Positions 16,101-26,303 of a DNA stretch of 39,309 nt are shown one piece after another; within the stretch, counting starts at the first letter, position 1; every line of letters starts with the position of its first letter. The notes below the pieces were generated by a model. It ran no database searches and was not told where the DNA came from. It worked only from the letters and a program-made list of their open reading frames with translations. The translations under genes and the position numbers were made by a program. The DNA is from Oscillospiraceae bacterium (GTDB taxonomy: Bacteria; Bacillota; Clostridia; Oscillospirales; UBA644). The stretch covers positions 1-39,309 of the forward strand of contig SVMT01000021.1 of assembly GCA_015067305.1 (NCBI GenBank), given 5' to 3'.

Positions 16101-16754
16101 ATGAAAAATAATGATTTGAAAAATAAGGAAGAACTTATAGTTGTTGAAACTGTTGAAAATACTGAAAATATAGTGGAAGAAAGTGATGCGGGAATTCCTG
16201 TTAAACATCCAGATAATCCGGGTGTCAGCAGTTTTTTGAAAGCGCTTTACGATCCGACGGAGCTTTCCCAGAAAACAGGCAAAATTCAGTGGTTTTTCTT
16301 TCCGCTTTTACCTGCGTTTTGTTTTGCATTGTTTGCATTTCAGTTGTTTTTTGAAAATGTAGGTACAGGGGTCCGTGCAGGGAATTTCCTCATAGTTCCC
16401 ATAGGGGCGCTTTGCGGTTATGCTTTGACTCTGATTGGATGTTTGCTGATGTTTGTTATTCTTAAAATAATGCGTCGTAAATTTTCCTTCAAAGATTCCG
16501 TTGCCGTTCTTTCAGGATGCTTTGTAGGTCCTGTACTTCTTGAAATTTTAGGAACGGTAGTCAATATTGTAAGTCCTTTTCCGACATCTGTAAATATTGG
16601 AGCTTTTGGACTTTTTGCTTTCATGATACCGCTTTCGTATTTTACCGCCAAAAACAGTAAAGGGAAGATATTCCCGATGGTCTGGCTGACAATTATTGCA
16701 GTTTTAAATGTGGTAATTATTTGCTTGATGATTAAAGTCGGCGGAGTTGCATAG
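16101..16754 (+). CDS. Multi-pass membrane protein (Yip1-like topology)
   Basis: 217 residues from the ATG at 16101, which has TTTGGGGA about seven bases upstream; an earlier in-frame ATG at 16050 overlaps the synthetase gene and lacks a ribosome binding site. A 60-residue acidic N-terminal region is followed by five predicted membrane segments, beginning WFFFPLLPAFCFALFAFQ and ending VWLTIIAVLNVVIICLMI. The arrangement of a soluble head followed by five helices resembles Yip1-type proteins, but I see no defining motif. Function is unknown. It lies in an operon with the alarmone synthetase, a second membrane protein and an anchored CBM9-like protein. Confidence 0.75.
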   Translation: MKNNDLKNKEELIVVETVENTENIVEESDAGIPVKHPDNPGVSSFLKALYDPTELSQKTGKIQWFFFPLLPAFCFALFAFQLFFENVGTGVRAGNFLIVPIGALCGYALTLIGCLLMFVILKIMRRKFSFKDSVAVLSGCFVGPVLLEILGTVVNIVSPFPTSVNIGAFGLFAFMIPLSYFTAKNSKGKIFPMVWLTIIAVLNVVIICLMIKVGGVA

Positions 16755-16766
16755 GAGGAAAAGACC

Positions 16767-17192
16767 ATGAAACACGGAAAATATTTTTATGTGGGTATAA
16801 TTACCCTGGCTGTGATGTTCATTACAGGATTGACCCTTGTCGGTTGGAGCCTGAAAACCATATTGTATCTTATTTTAGGCTTTACTGTGTGTGCGGTGAC
16901 TCTTGTCGGATTTGAATTTGTTGCTATGACAGAAAAATATAAGATATATGACCACAGGACTTGGTTTTTTACCGTACCTCTTGCTGTTACTGCGGTAATT
17001 GCCAGATTTGTTTTCGGGGTACATATTTTTCTGCCGATATATATTGTTGCTGTAATGTGTGCAGCCGCAGTTCTTTCCTATGAACGTTATTCTGTTTTTG
17101 CAAAAAAACGTGCTGTCATAGCTCCCGTATCTGTGGGGTTGTATTCTTCGGTTCTTATGACGGTGTTGTGGACATTTACTATGGCGATCTGA
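16767..17192 (+). CDS. Small four-helix membrane protein, unknown function
   Basis: 141 residues, almost wholly hydrophobic, with four to five predicted membrane spans (KYFYVGIITLAVMFITGLTL, LKTILYLILGFTVCAVTL, FFTVPLAVTAVIARFVFG, FLPIYIVAVMCAAAVL, and a last hydrophobic segment). Loops are short; the one at residues 55-66 (EKYKIYDHRTWF) is polar. An AGGAGGAAAAG ribosome binding site precedes the ATG. The gap to the preceding membrane protein is 12 bases and to the next gene 11 bases. I do not recognise a family; it may pair with the upstream membrane protein. Confidence 0.72.
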   Translation: MKHGKYFYVGIITLAVMFITGLTLVGWSLKTILYLILGFTVCAVTLVGFEFVAMTEKYKIYDHRTWFFTVPLAVTAVIARFVFGVHIFLPIYIVAVMCAAAVLSYERYSVFAKKRAVIAPVSVGLYSSVLMTVLWTFTMAI

Positions 17193-17203
17193 GGTGATAT
17201 GAA

Positions 17204-18040
17204 GTGAGAAAAAATCTGTTTTTATTAATATTCACGATCATATTTTTGTTCTCTTTCTGTGTCTCTGCAAGCGCGGATTCTCTTTTAGTGAATACCATTT
17301 CTCATGCTGGGAAAATTCCTGTAATTGATGCGGAATCTGTCCCTGACGGCGTTTATGGGGAGACTGTCGTTATGTACATACGAAACCCGTTGCTTGACGA
17401 TATACCCTTAGAAGATCTTTCAGAATTCAGCGGATCGTTTTATACCGTCTGGGATGAAGGAAAATTATATTTTCATTTTGCTTTGAAGAATTTTTCTGAA
17501 GAGGACAGGTTTGTTCTTTATTTTGACTTGGATGATTCAAACGATACGGAGTATTCAAAGACCAAAACCCTTTCAGTTGAGTTTTTATATGAAGAAGGAA
17601 TTGTGAAACCGTCTTTTGTGGGTGACTGTGAGGTTTCCGCAACAACAGAATCTTTTATTGAAAGTATTGAAACTGTTTCATCAGTTTCGGGAAATACCTG
17701 CATAGTCGAAACTGTTCTCGATTTTTCCACTCTTTATGAAGGATTCTCTTTTACGTCTGGAAAACGTGTCGGCTTTGACATTGTCGTTTCAGACAAGATC
17801 GAAGGCGGAGTTGTCAGATATTCCTGGAATGATGATACGGGGGTAATGATGATAAATCCAGATAGCCTTGGAACTTTTGTTTTGGGAACTCAAACCGTGA
17901 CGGAGGTTGAACCCGAAGAGGAGATAGAGAAGGAAGACAGCAATCCCGGAACGTCGGATTCTGATATTTATGTGTATGTGATCTCTTGTTTATGTGCGGC
18001 TGCATTGAGTGTTGCTACGCTTCGAAAGATCCAAGCCTGA
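17204..18040 (+). CDS. Secreted, C-terminally anchored CBM9-like protein
   Basis: 278 residues starting at GTG 17204 with GAGGTGAT upstream. It has a signal peptide (residues 1-24, cut near ASA-D), then a beta-rich domain (about 30-225) resembling carbohydrate-binding family 9/DOMON-like sandwiches. Supporting motifs are GSFYTVWDEGKLYFHFALKN, FVLYFDLDDSNDTEYS and GFDIVVSDKIEGG-RYSWND. An acidic linker EVEPEEEIEKED and NPGTSDSD follow, then a C-terminal membrane helix (about 253-272) with a short basic end. It probably displays a sugar- or wall-binding domain on the outer face of the membrane. It is the last gene of the alarmone synthetase operon and is followed by a strong terminator. Binding specificity is unknown. 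Confidence 0.75.
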   Translation: MRKNLFLLIFTIIFLFSFCVSASADSLLVNTISHAGKIPVIDAESVPDGVYGETVVMYIRNPLLDDIPLEDLSEFSGSFYTVWDEGKLYFHFALKNFSEEDRFVLYFDLDDSNDTEYSKTKTLSVEFLYEEGIVKPSFVGDCEVSATTESFIESIETVSSVSGNTCIVETVLDFSTLYEGFSFTSGKRVGFDIVVSDKIEGGVVRYSWNDDTGVMMINPDSLGTFVLGTQTVTEVEPEEEIEKEDSNPGTSDSDIYVYVISCLCAAALSVATLRKIQA

Positions 18041-18053
18041 AAGTGTTAAAATC

Positions 18054-18092
18054 TATCGGAAGGGAGCAAAAACGCCTTCCGATAATTTTTTT
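18054..18092 (+). terminator. Intrinsic terminator of the alarmone synthetase operon
   Basis: Perfect 10-bp stem TATCGGAAGG (18054-18063) / CCTTCCGATA (18075-18084), 11-base loop, then ATTTTTTT. Confidence 0.93.
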
Positions 18093-18158
18093 GGAATCAT
18101 TGGGTAAACTGTAAGCAAAGTTTGCAAAAAAAATTGTCAGTTTTTTTCAGTTAGGGTA

Positions 18159-18196
18159 TTGACTTTGAATTGACAATTTGGTATACTATTAGTATA
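18159..18196 (+). promoter_or_regulatory. Promoter of the V-ATPase operon with dyad over the -10 box
   Basis: -35 TTGACT (18159-18164), 17-base spacer and TATACT (18182-18187). The -10 is the left arm of the perfect inverted repeat TATACTATTAGTATA (18182-18196), much like that at the M23 promoter. A second TTGACA inside the spacer is too close to act as the -35. Confidence 0.82.
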
Positions 18197-18250
18197 GTGA
18201 AGAGTATTTTGGAAAACTCTTGAATTTAATATGGAATAGGAGGAAACCGG

Positions 18251-18634
18251 ATGCCGGATATGCAGAAAAAACAGGACATCGACGTTGCACAAACAAATCA
18301 GAATTTGCCCAGCCGTGCAGGTGAAGTCATACGACTTATCTCCAATGCGGAACTGAAAGCGGACGAGCGCTTGAAAGACGCAGAGGTTGAGGCGAAGAAG
18401 ATCATTGAGGATGCAAAAGGCGAGTCCGAAAAATTGATCAAAGAATCTGAACGCAGTGCTGACGAGAAGATCAAGCGAGTCAGGAGCCTTACGGAGGAGA
18501 AAGGTAAGGAGTTGATCCTATCGCTGATGGAAAAGTCAAAATCTGACTGCGAGGCCTTAAAGGAAGAGGCAAGAGCCCGTATAGATGATGCTGCAAATGC
18601 TGTGATTAAGAAGGTGCTTGAGTCATGGCAATAG
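18251..18634 (+). CDS. ntpF: V-type ATPase subunit G/H (peripheral stalk)
   Basis: 127-residue coiled-coil protein forming the peripheral stalk with subunit E. After a 25-residue polar start comes RAGEVIRLISNAELKADERLKDAEVEAKKIIEDAKGESEKLI, a continuous alanine- and glutamate-rich heptad pattern typical of the AtpH/NtpF group. AGGAGGAAACC precedes the ATG; a second ATG three codons on is possible. It is the first gene of the operon and overlaps the subunit I gene by 10 bases. Naming of this subunit varies (NtpF, AtpH, subunit G). Confidence 0.82.
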   Translation: MPDMQKKQDIDVAQTNQNLPSRAGEVIRLISNAELKADERLKDAEVEAKKIIEDAKGESEKLIKESERSADEKIKRVRSLTEEKGKELILSLMEKSKSDCEALKEEARARIDDAANAVIKKVLESWQ

Positions 18635-20589
18635 TAAAAATGAAAAAACTGACTCTGATCGGTTTGAATACCGAAAAAGAGTCGATCTTAAACGATCTTA
18701 TGTGGCTTTCAGCAGTTGATGTGACTCCGCTTACCGAAGCCGGTCTTGAAGATCTTTCAGGAATCGTCAGAAATGACGGAGCAGTTCTTGAGGATGAGAG
18801 TTATGGAGAAGAAATAAGTTTGTTGGATTCAGCCATGAAGCTCATGGGAATGAATCACACGGCGAAAAAAGCAATGTTCGCTCCAAAAGAAAAAGTTTAC
18901 AGGGAGGATTTCGATGACTCTGTTTTCAAAACAACGGTCAAAGAAGCCGCCGAAAAAGCAATTTCTTTGCAAGGCGAGATAAATGTTCTTAAAACTTCCA
19001 TAAACAGAGTTCAGCAAAGTATTTCAGCATTGAAACCCTGGGTCTCTCTTCCGACTCCGTTGGGCAGAAAACCGTCCAAACATACTTCTCAGATATTGGG
19101 TACAGTATATGATAAGGTTCGGTTGGAAGATATCATGGAGATTGAAGTTGACGGACATACGGAAACAACTCCCGTCTGGGCTGAAAAAGTAAATTCAAAC
19201 AATAAGATTAGTTACATTACTGTCATCTACCTTGATGCTTATGAAAAACAGTTGGAATCTCATCTTGCGGAATTGGGTTTCTCCCGAATTCAATTCCCCG
19301 GATTTAACTCTACGGCTGCGGACAGTATCTCTCAGCTTGAGGGGGAACTTTCCGAGTTGAAAGAGAAAAAAGAAGAACTTGAAAAAGAACTTCAGGATAT
19401 TTCCAACGAAAACTATGATAAGGTTCGCAAACTCATAGATATTCTTACGAATAAAAGAAAATTATCCACAGTAAGAAGCAGTCTCGTTATGACGGGCTCG
19501 TCTTTCATGCTGGAAGGGTGGTTGCCTGAGGACAGGGAAGGCGATGTTTCGGGATTGCTTGATAAATATACATGCTACTACGAAACAGCAGAACCTGCTG
19601 ATGAGGAAGAACCTCCCATTAAACTCAAAAATCATGCGGTACTGGAACCATTTGAAGCAATTACGGAAATGTATTCACTTCCCAACTACAGAGGTATCGA
19701 CCCGACTTTCATGGTTGCGCCGTTCTACTTCCTGCTTTTCGGTATGATGCTTTCCGATGCGGGCTACGGTATTGTAATGACAATAGCTTGCTTTTTGGGA
19801 CTTAAATTTCTCAGCCTCGGTAAGGGACTTCGCGGAATGTTGAAAATGTTTATGTTCTGTGGGATCTCAACGACATTTTGGGGCTTTATGTTCGGTACGT
19901 TCTTCGGCGACGCTGTCGGAGTTGTATCGTCAACATATTTCGGTAGCGATCTGGTGTTGAAACCTGTATGGTTCGACCCTGTTTCCGACCCCATCACGAT
20001 GCTTATTGTGTCTTTCGTTGTTGGCTTCCTTCATATTCTTGCGGGTCTCGGAATTAAAGGCTATATGATGATAAAGCGTGGAAACTGGCTTGATGCCTTG
20101 TTTGATGTAGGCTTCTGGATGATTCTCCTTATAGGTCTTCCGTTGCTTATATTGGGCGGAGTATTTTCCGTCATCGGCGCAGTATTTGCCATTGGCGGAG
20201 CCGTAGGACTTATCGCAACGCAGGGCAGAAGTGAACAGAATATCTTCAAAAAGATAGCTTCAGGTGTAATGAGCCTTTATGATGTTATCAACTATCTTGC
20301 GGATGTTCTTTCATATTCAAGGATCCTTGCTTTGGGACTTTCCACAGGTGTTATTGGCGGCGTATTCAATAAGCTCGGCTCTCTCGGAGGCTCAGGCTTT
20401 ATAAGTGCTATAGTTTTCGTGATAGTATTTATTCTCGGTCACGTTCTGAACTTTGCACTTTGCGCTCTCGGTTCTTATGTTCATGCTTCAAGACTTCAGT
20501 TTATCGAATTCTTCGGTAAATTCTATGAAGCGGGAGGCAGAAAATTTAATGCTCTCGGTGTGGAGGGTAAATACACCGATATTCTTTAA
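18625..20589 (+). CDS. ntpI: V-type ATPase subunit I (a-subunit, ion channel)
   Basis: Membrane stator subunit that carries ions to and from the K ring, 654 residues. The N-terminal half is cytoplasmic and rich in coiled coil (about 95-125 and 230-290). The C-terminal half, from about residue 360, has the eight-helix membrane domain. The essential channel Arg is R566 in DVLSYSRILALGLSTGVIG. YRGIDPTFMVAPFYFLLFGMMLSDAGYG is the classic entry signature. It overlaps the preceding gene by 10 bases, and the K subunit follows after 35 bases. Confidence 0.96.
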   Translation: MAIVKMKKLTLIGLNTEKESILNDLMWLSAVDVTPLTEAGLEDLSGIVRNDGAVLEDESYGEEISLLDSAMKLMGMNHTAKKAMFAPKEKVYREDFDDSVFKTTVKEAAEKAISLQGEINVLKTSINRVQQSISALKPWVSLPTPLGRKPSKHTSQILGTVYDKVRLEDIMEIEVDGHTETTPVWAEKVNSNNKISYITVIYLDAYEKQLESHLAELGFSRIQFPGFNSTAADSISQLEGELSELKEKKEELEKELQDISNENYDKVRKLIDILTNKRKLSTVRSSLVMTGSSFMLEGWLPEDREGDVSGLLDKYTCYYETAEPADEEEPPIKLKNHAVLEPFEAITEMYSLPNYRGIDPTFMVAPFYFLLFGMMLSDAGYGIVMTIACFLGLKFLSLGKGLRGMLKMFMFCGISTTFWGFMFGTFFGDAVGVVSSTYFGSDLVLKPVWFDPVSDPITMLIVSFVVGFLHILAGLGIKGYMMIKRGNWLDALFDVGFWMILLIGLPLLILGGVFSVIGAVFAIGGAVGLIATQGRSEQNIFKKIASGVMSLYDVINYLADVLSYSRILALGLSTGVIGGVFNKLGSLGGSGFISAIVFVIVFILGHVLNFALCALGSYVHASRLQFIEFFGKFYEAGGRKFNALGVEGKYTDIL

Positions 20590-20606
20590 AAAAATAATTT
20601 ATTTAA

Positions 20607-21149
<543 letters not shown>

Positions 21150-21195
21150 GTAAAATATAATTTGGTGTAAAGTTTAGTTTATATGGAGGTTGGAT

Positions 21196-21762
21196 ATGGG
21201 CGTAGAAAATATTCTTGAAAAAATTACTCTCGAAGCTTCCTCTGCGGCTGAATCCGTGATCTCTGCGGCTAAAAATGAGGCTATTGCAATTGTTGAAGAG
21301 GCAAAGAAAAAGGCTGCCGAATCTCATGCGAAAAGTCTTGATGCCGCTGAAAAAGAAGCTATAGAGTCTATAAATCATATCAGAAGCATGGCGGCGTTGG
21401 AAGCACGAAAATTGAAGCTTGCCGCAAAACGTGATGTTATTGATGAAACATTCGATGCTGTTGCTGACCGCCTCAGATCGCTTCCCGATAATGAATATGC
21501 CGCATTCCTTGCGGCAATGGCAAATGTTTCCGCAGAAAAAGGTACTTTGTATTTTTCTGACAGAGATTACCGTATTGCGGAACAGGTCAGACCTTACCTT
21601 AAAGGTGAGTTCAAAATTTCAAAAACCACCGTCAAAAAGCTTTCCGACGGTTTTATAATCAAAAACGGCAGTATTCAGGTAAATTGCTCTATTGCGGAAC
21701 TTCTTTCAGTTAAAAGAGCAGATCTTGAACCCGTAGCAGTAAAAGTCCTCTTTGCGGAATAG
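21196..21762 (+). CDS. ntpE: V-type ATPase subunit E (peripheral stalk)
   Basis: 188-residue stalk subunit with an N-terminal alanine-rich coiled coil (about 1-75; ILEKITLEASSAAESVISAAKNEA) and a compact C-terminal head that contacts subunit B. The head shows KTTVKKLSDGFIIKNGSIQVNCSIAELLS, matching the family's GG(x)-N-G-x-I-x-(V/N)-(N/D) region. The ATG at 21196 is chosen because GGAGG lies six bases upstream; a TTG at 21190 is too close to it. Confidence 0.92.
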   Translation: MGVENILEKITLEASSAAESVISAAKNEAIAIVEEAKKKAAESHAKSLDAAEKEAIESINHIRSMAALEARKLKLAAKRDVIDETFDAVADRLRSLPDNEYAAFLAAMANVSAEKGTLYFSDRDYRIAEQVRPYLKGEFKISKTTVKKLSDGFIIKNGSIQVNCSIAELLSVKRADLEPVAVKVLFAE

Positions 21763-21772
21763 GAGGATCGGC

Positions 21773-22783
21773 ATGAAAAAATATAAAGATACCGATTATC
21801 TCCATGTTTCCGTCAGATTGAGAGCTATTGCTCATAAGACTGCTGTTGACAGCGATACTCTTGTCAAGATCGTGGATTCCCGTTCTGTCGATACAGCGGT
21901 AAAACTGCTCGAAGAAAAAGGTCTGAGTCTTTCGTCCGCAGTTTCAGAAGGCACAGAAGGTATCCTCAAACGTCTTGACAAAGCTCTTACCGATGAACTG
22001 AATAAGTCTTACAGCCTTGTAACTTCAATTATCGGTTCATCTGAGCTGGTTACACTTTTGAAAGTCAGATATGATTTTCAGAATCTCAAAGCTCTCATAA
22101 AAGCCGAAAAGCTCGGTATTTCACCTGATTCCATGCTCGTGGACAGCGGTAATATTTCGATGAAAGCGCTCCAGGACGGATTCAGGGAACGTGACAAGAA
22201 ACTTTTGGATGGAGTCATTGAGTCTGTTTCGGAAAAAGCCATCAAGGAGTCTTCAGAGACGGGTGATCCTCAGAAGATCGACCTCATTGCTGATAAGGCT
22301 TGCTTTGAATATATCATGTCACGGAGCAAAAAATCAGGATTTGATTTCCTTTCTGAATACTTCAATGCAAAAGCGGATCTTACAAATATCATGATCTTTG
22401 TCCGTTGCCGAAGAATGGGTAAAGACACAGAGTTTTTCTCCTATGCTCTTCTTCCTTATGCAGGTGCTGTAAAACTTGAAAAACTCAAGGAGTATTACAA
22501 CCGACCTGTTGAAGATTTTTATGAAATGCTGTCTTCAACGCCCTACAGAAAGGTATTTGAAGACTTCGATTTTGAAAATATTTCAGTCAGTGCAATGGAA
22601 TCCAATATTACGGAATACCTTAATTCTCTTGTTCGCAAGATGAATTCCGTAGCATTCGGACCTCAGGTCGTTGTGGGATTCCTGCTTGCAAAAGAAAATG
22701 AGATCTCAAATATCAGAATCGCTCTTTCCGCTGTTGCTTCGGGTATGGATCCCGAAAAAGCAAAGGAAAAGCTCAGAGCTTAA
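21773..22783 (+). CDS. ntpC: V-type ATPase subunit C (d-subunit)
   Basis: 336-residue funnel-shaped subunit that links the rotor shaft to the K ring. The family motif YDFQNLKALIKAEKLG is visible near residue 100, followed by the repeat-like second half with DFLSEYFNAKADLTNIMIFVRCRRMG and the C-terminal GFLLAKENEISNIRIALSAVASGM. The ATG at 21773 has AGGAGG seven bases upstream and lies 10 bases after the E gene. Confidence 0.94.
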   Translation: MKKYKDTDYLHVSVRLRAIAHKTAVDSDTLVKIVDSRSVDTAVKLLEEKGLSLSSAVSEGTEGILKRLDKALTDELNKSYSLVTSIIGSSELVTLLKVRYDFQNLKALIKAEKLGISPDSMLVDSGNISMKALQDGFRERDKKLLDGVIESVSEKAIKESSETGDPQKIDLIADKACFEYIMSRSKKSGFDFLSEYFNAKADLTNIMIFVRCRRMGKDTEFFSYALLPYAGAVKLEKLKEYYNRPVEDFYEMLSSTPYRKVFEDFDFENISVSAMESNITEYLNSLVRKMNSVAFGPQVVVGFLLAKENEISNIRIALSAVASGMDPEKAKEKLRA

Positions 22784-22798
22784 TGGAGGATTTTGAAA

Positions 22799-23119
22799 AT
22801 GAAAAAAATTGCTTGCATCGGGGATAAAGACAGTGTTCTTTGCTTTATGGCAATCGGATGTTCCGTATTTATTGCGGAAAGTGCCGAAGAAGCGGCGAAG
22901 ACTCTCCGTAATCTTGCGGCTGACGAATCTTATCCCATTATATTCCTCACGGAAAAATATTACAATGCCATGCCGGGTGTAATAGATGATTACGCCGAAA
23001 AAGCTCTTCCTGCGATCATTTCTCTTCCCGGATCTTCCGGCTCGGAGGGTACAGGCTTGGCAAATATCAAAGCGCTTGTGGAAAAAGCCATCGGCGCAGA
23101 CATTACATTTAACAATTAG
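22799..23119 (+). CDS. ntpG: V-type ATPase subunit F
   Basis: 106-residue shaft-associated subunit with a Rossmann-like alternation. The N-terminus [23 protein letters not shown] is the standard subunit F opening, and [31 protein letters not shown] is the second signature. The start ATG at 22799 has TGGAGGA nine bases upstream; a TTG two codons earlier is too close to it. It sits between C and A as in other ntp-type operons, where this gene is called ntpG. Confidence 0.92.
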   Translation: MKKIACIGDKDSVLCFMAIGCSVFIAESAEEAAKTLRNLAADESYPIIFLTEKYYNAMPGVIDDYAEKALPAIISLPGSSGSEGTGLANIKALVEKAIGADITFNN

Positions 23120-23133
23120 GAAGGACAATAAAT

Positions 23134-24927
23134 ATGGCTACGACCAAACCCGAAGGCAGAATTATAAAAGTTGCCGGTCCTCTTGTAGTTGCGGAGGGCA
23201 TGGGCCACGCCAATATGTTCGACGTCGTTCGTGTCGGTAAGATGAGACTTATCGGCGAGATCATCGAAATGCGCGGCGATAAGGCATCTATTCAGGTATA
23301 TGAAGAAACTGCAGGCCTTGGCCCCGGCGATATCGTTGTTTCTGACGATATGCAACTCTCAGTTGAACTTGGCCCCGGTCTTATTACAAATATTTTCGAC
23401 GGTATCCAGAGACCTCTTGAAGATATCCGAGAAAAATACGGTCCCCTTATCGAAAAGGGTATCGACGTACCTTCTCTTGACAGAGAAAAATATTGGGATT
23501 TTGAAGCTACAGTCAAGATCGGTGACTATGTAAAAGCAGGTGATGTTGTTGGTACGGTTCAGGAAACACCCTCACTTGTACACAAAATAATGGTTCCTCC
23601 CAATATTGAAGGTGAGATCATTTACATCAGAAGCGGCAGTTATACAGTTTCTCAACATGTTGCTAAGATCAAGAAACCCGGCGGTGAGTCCTGCGAAATC
23701 TCAATGCTTCAGCGTTGGCCCGTAAGAACCGCACGCCCGTACAAAGAAAAAATGACTCCGTCTGTGCCTTTCATTACAGGTCAGAGAGTTATCGACGCAT
23801 TCTTCCCCCTTGCCAAAGGCGGTACAGCTTGTGTTCCGGGACCTTTCGGCAGCGGTAAAACCGTTGTTCAGCATCAGCTTGCAAAATGGTCCGACGTGGA
23901 CGTTGTTGTTTATATCGGCTGCGGAGAACGCGGTAACGAAATGACAGACGTTCTCATGGAATTCCCTGAACTGAAAGACCCTCGTACAGGCGAAAGCTTG
24001 ATGCAGAGAACGGTTCTTATTGCGAATACTTCAGATATGCCTGTTGCGGCTCGTGAAGCTTCAATTTATACAGGTATTACCATTGCGGAATATTTCAGAG
24101 ACATGGGCTACGATGTAGCTATCATGGCTGACTCCACTTCCCGTTGGGCTGAAGCTCTTCGTGAAATGTCGGGCCGTCTTGAAGAAATGCCCGGTGAAGA
24201 AGGTTACCCCGCTTATCTTACATCTCGTCTTGCTCAGTTCTATGAACGTGCAGGTCATGTTTACTGTCTCGGTTCTGACGGTAGAAAGGGTTCTCTTACA
24301 GCTATCGGTGCTGTATCTCCTGCAGGCGGTGACCTTTCCGACCCCGTTGCTCAGGCTACAATGCGTATCGTAAAAGTTTTCTGGGGACTTGATTCTTCAC
24401 TTGCGTACAGAAGACATTTCCCTGCGATCAACTGGCTCACATCTTACTCTCTTTATCTTGACCGTATCAGCGCAAGTATTGGTGAGACTATAGATAAAGA
24501 ATGGCCTGAACTTACTGCGGAAGCTATGAAGCTTCTCCAGATCGAAAACGAATTGGATGAGATCGTAAAACTCGTCGGTATTGACGCGATCTCACCCTCA
24601 GACAGACTTATTATGGAAACAGCCCGTTCCATTCGTGAAGACTTCCTCCAGCAGAACGCATTTGTTACAGAGGACGCTTTCACTTCCATGGAAAAACAGA
24701 ATGTTATCCTTAAACTCGTTCTTGCTTATTACAAAAAGGCTTCCGAAGCCCTCAATGCAGGAGCTGATCTTGAAACTCTAACGGAACTTCCCGTTCGTGA
24801 ACGTATTGCAAGAGCAAAAGAGACTCACGAAGAAGCTATTCATGTGGAATACAAGCGTGTTATGACAATGCTTGAAGATCAGATAGCTGCTGCTATCAAT
24901 AACAGGAAGGAGGATGACCTTAAATGA
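23134..24927 (+). CDS. ntpA: V-type ATPase catalytic subunit A
   Basis: Catalytic ATPase subunit of the head, 597 residues. The P-loop GPFGSGKT is at residues 236-243, with the A-type bulge domain (about 115-190) before it. Conserved elements [45 protein letters not shown] and [26 protein letters not shown] follow. An AGGAAGG ribosome binding site lies seven bases upstream. The stop overlaps the subunit B start by four bases (ATGA). Confidence 0.98.
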   Translation: MATTKPEGRIIKVAGPLVVAEGMGHANMFDVVRVGKMRLIGEIIEMRGDKASIQVYEETAGLGPGDIVVSDDMQLSVELGPGLITNIFDGIQRPLEDIREKYGPLIEKGIDVPSLDREKYWDFEATVKIGDYVKAGDVVGTVQETPSLVHKIMVPPNIEGEIIYIRSGSYTVSQHVAKIKKPGGESCEISMLQRWPVRTARPYKEKMTPSVPFITGQRVIDAFFPLAKGGTACVPGPFGSGKTVVQHQLAKWSDVDVVVYIGCGERGNEMTDVLMEFPELKDPRTGESLMQRTVLIANTSDMPVAAREASIYTGITIAEYFRDMGYDVAIMADSTSRWAEALREMSGRLEEMPGEEGYPAYLTSRLAQFYERAGHVYCLGSDGRKGSLTAIGAVSPAGGDLSDPVAQATMRIVKVFWGLDSSLAYRRHFPAINWLTSYSLYLDRISASIGETIDKEWPELTAEAMKLLQIENELDEIVKLVGIDAISPSDRLIMETARSIREDFLQQNAFVTEDAFTSMEKQNVILKLVLAYYKKASEALNAGADLETLTELPVRERIARAKETHEEAIHVEYKRVMTMLEDQIAAAINNRKEDDLK

Positions 24928-26303
24928 TCAAGGAATATAAAACTATTCAGGAAGTTGCAGGCCCTTTGATGCTTGTAAAACAGGTATCAAATGTAACTTA
25001 CGGTGAACTGGGCGAGATCGAACTCCAGAACGGTGAACGCCGTCGCTGTAAAGTTCTTGAAGTAAACGGAACAGATGCTGTTGTTCAGCTTTTTGAAAGT
25101 TCCGCAGGTATGAATCTGGCTGAAAGTAAGGTCCGCTTCCTCGGTACAGGTATTGAATTCGGTGTTTCTCCCGATATTCTCGGTAGAGTTTTCGATGGTC
25201 TTGGCAGACCTATAGACAACGGTGTTCCTGTAATCGCTGAAAAAATGATGGATATCAACGGCGTGCCCATGAATCCTGCGGCTCGTGACTATCCCTCAGA
25301 ATTCATTCAGACAGGTGTTTCCGCCATTGACGGACTTAATACTCTCGTAAGAGGTCAGAAGCTTCCCGTGTTCTCGGGTTCAGGTCTTCCTCATGCAAAT
25401 CTTGCCGCACAGATCGCAAGACAGGCAAAGGTTCGTAATTCCGATTCCAAATTTGCCGTTGTTTTTGCCGCAGTAGGTATTACTTTTGAAGAAGCAGACT
25501 TCTTCATTTCCGACTTCAAGCGCACAGGTGCTATTGACAGAACAGTTCTTTTCATAAATCTTTCTTCCGACCCTGCGATCGCACGTATTTCCACACCACG
25601 TGTGGCTCTTACTGCGGCTGAATATCTTGCTTTTGACCTTGATATGCATGTTCTTGTTATCATTACCGATATTACAAACTATGCAGAGGCTTGCCGTGAA
25701 GTTTCCGCAGCACGTAAGGAAGTTCCCGGACGTAGAGGTTATCCCGGATATATGTACACAGACCTTGCAACAATGTATGAACGCGCAGGCAGAAGAAAGG
25801 GTTCAAATGGTAGTATCACAATGATCCCGATCCTTACCATGCCCGAAGATGATAAAACTCATCCTATTCCCGACCTTACGGGTTATATTACAGAAGGTCA
25901 GATCATTCTTTCACGTGAGCTTTACAAAAAGGGCATTACGCCTCCGATAGATGTTCTTCCTTCACTTTCCCGTCTTAAAGATAAAGGTATCGGTGACGGA
26001 AAGACACGTGAAGACCATGCAAGCACAATGAACCAGCTCTTTGCGTGCTATGCAAGAGGTAAAGAAGCAAAAGAACTTATGGTAATTCTCGGTGAAGCGG
26101 CGTTGACTCCCATTGACAGGATATATGCTAAATTTGCTGATGAATTTGAAGAAAAATATGTAAATCAGGGCTATAATGCCAACAGAACAATAGAAGAAAC
26201 TCTTGATATCGGTTGGGAACTTCTTTCTATGTTCCCCAAATCAGAGCTTAAGAGAATCAAAGAATCTATGTATGATAAATACATGAAAAAGGATAAACAG
26301 TAA
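24924..26303 (+). CDS. ntpB: V-type ATPase regulatory subunit B
   Basis: Non-catalytic nucleotide-site subunit alternating with A in the head, 459 residues. Characteristic stretches are [19 protein letters not shown], where A-type subunits have a P-loop, [43 protein letters not shown], and [26 protein letters not shown] sits inside the end of the A gene. The 4-base overlap with A and 1-base overlap with D indicate coupled translation. Confidence 0.97.
   Translation: MIKEYKTIQEVAGPLMLVKQVSNVTYGELGEIELQNGERRRCKVLEVNGTDAVVQLFESSAGMNLAESKVRFLGTGIEFGVSPDILGRVFDGLGRPIDNGVPVIAEKMMDINGVPMNPAARDYPSEFIQTGVSAIDGLNTLVRGQKLPVFSGSGLPHANLAAQIARQAKVRNSDSKFAVVFAAVGITFEEADFFISDFKRTGAIDRTVLFINLSSDPAIARISTPRVALTAAEYLAFDLDMHVLVIITDITNYAEACREVSAARKEVPGRRGYPGYMYTDLATMYERAGRRKGSNGSITMIPILTMPEDDKTHPIPDLTGYITEGQIILSRELYKKGITPPIDVLPSLSRLKDKGIGDGKTREDHASTMNQLFACYARGKEAKELMVILGEAALTPIDRIYAKFADEFEEKYVNQGYNANRTIEETLDIGWELLSMFPKSELKRIKESMYDKYMKKDKQ

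Noticed and set aside
18170-18187. TTGACA at 18170-18175 as the V-ATPase -35 box
   Set aside because: Only six bases from the TATACT box; the TTGACT at 18159 has the correct 17-base spacing.
25380-25663. Two minus-strand frames within the ATPase B gene
   Set aside because: Shadows of the strongly conserved ntpB coding strand.
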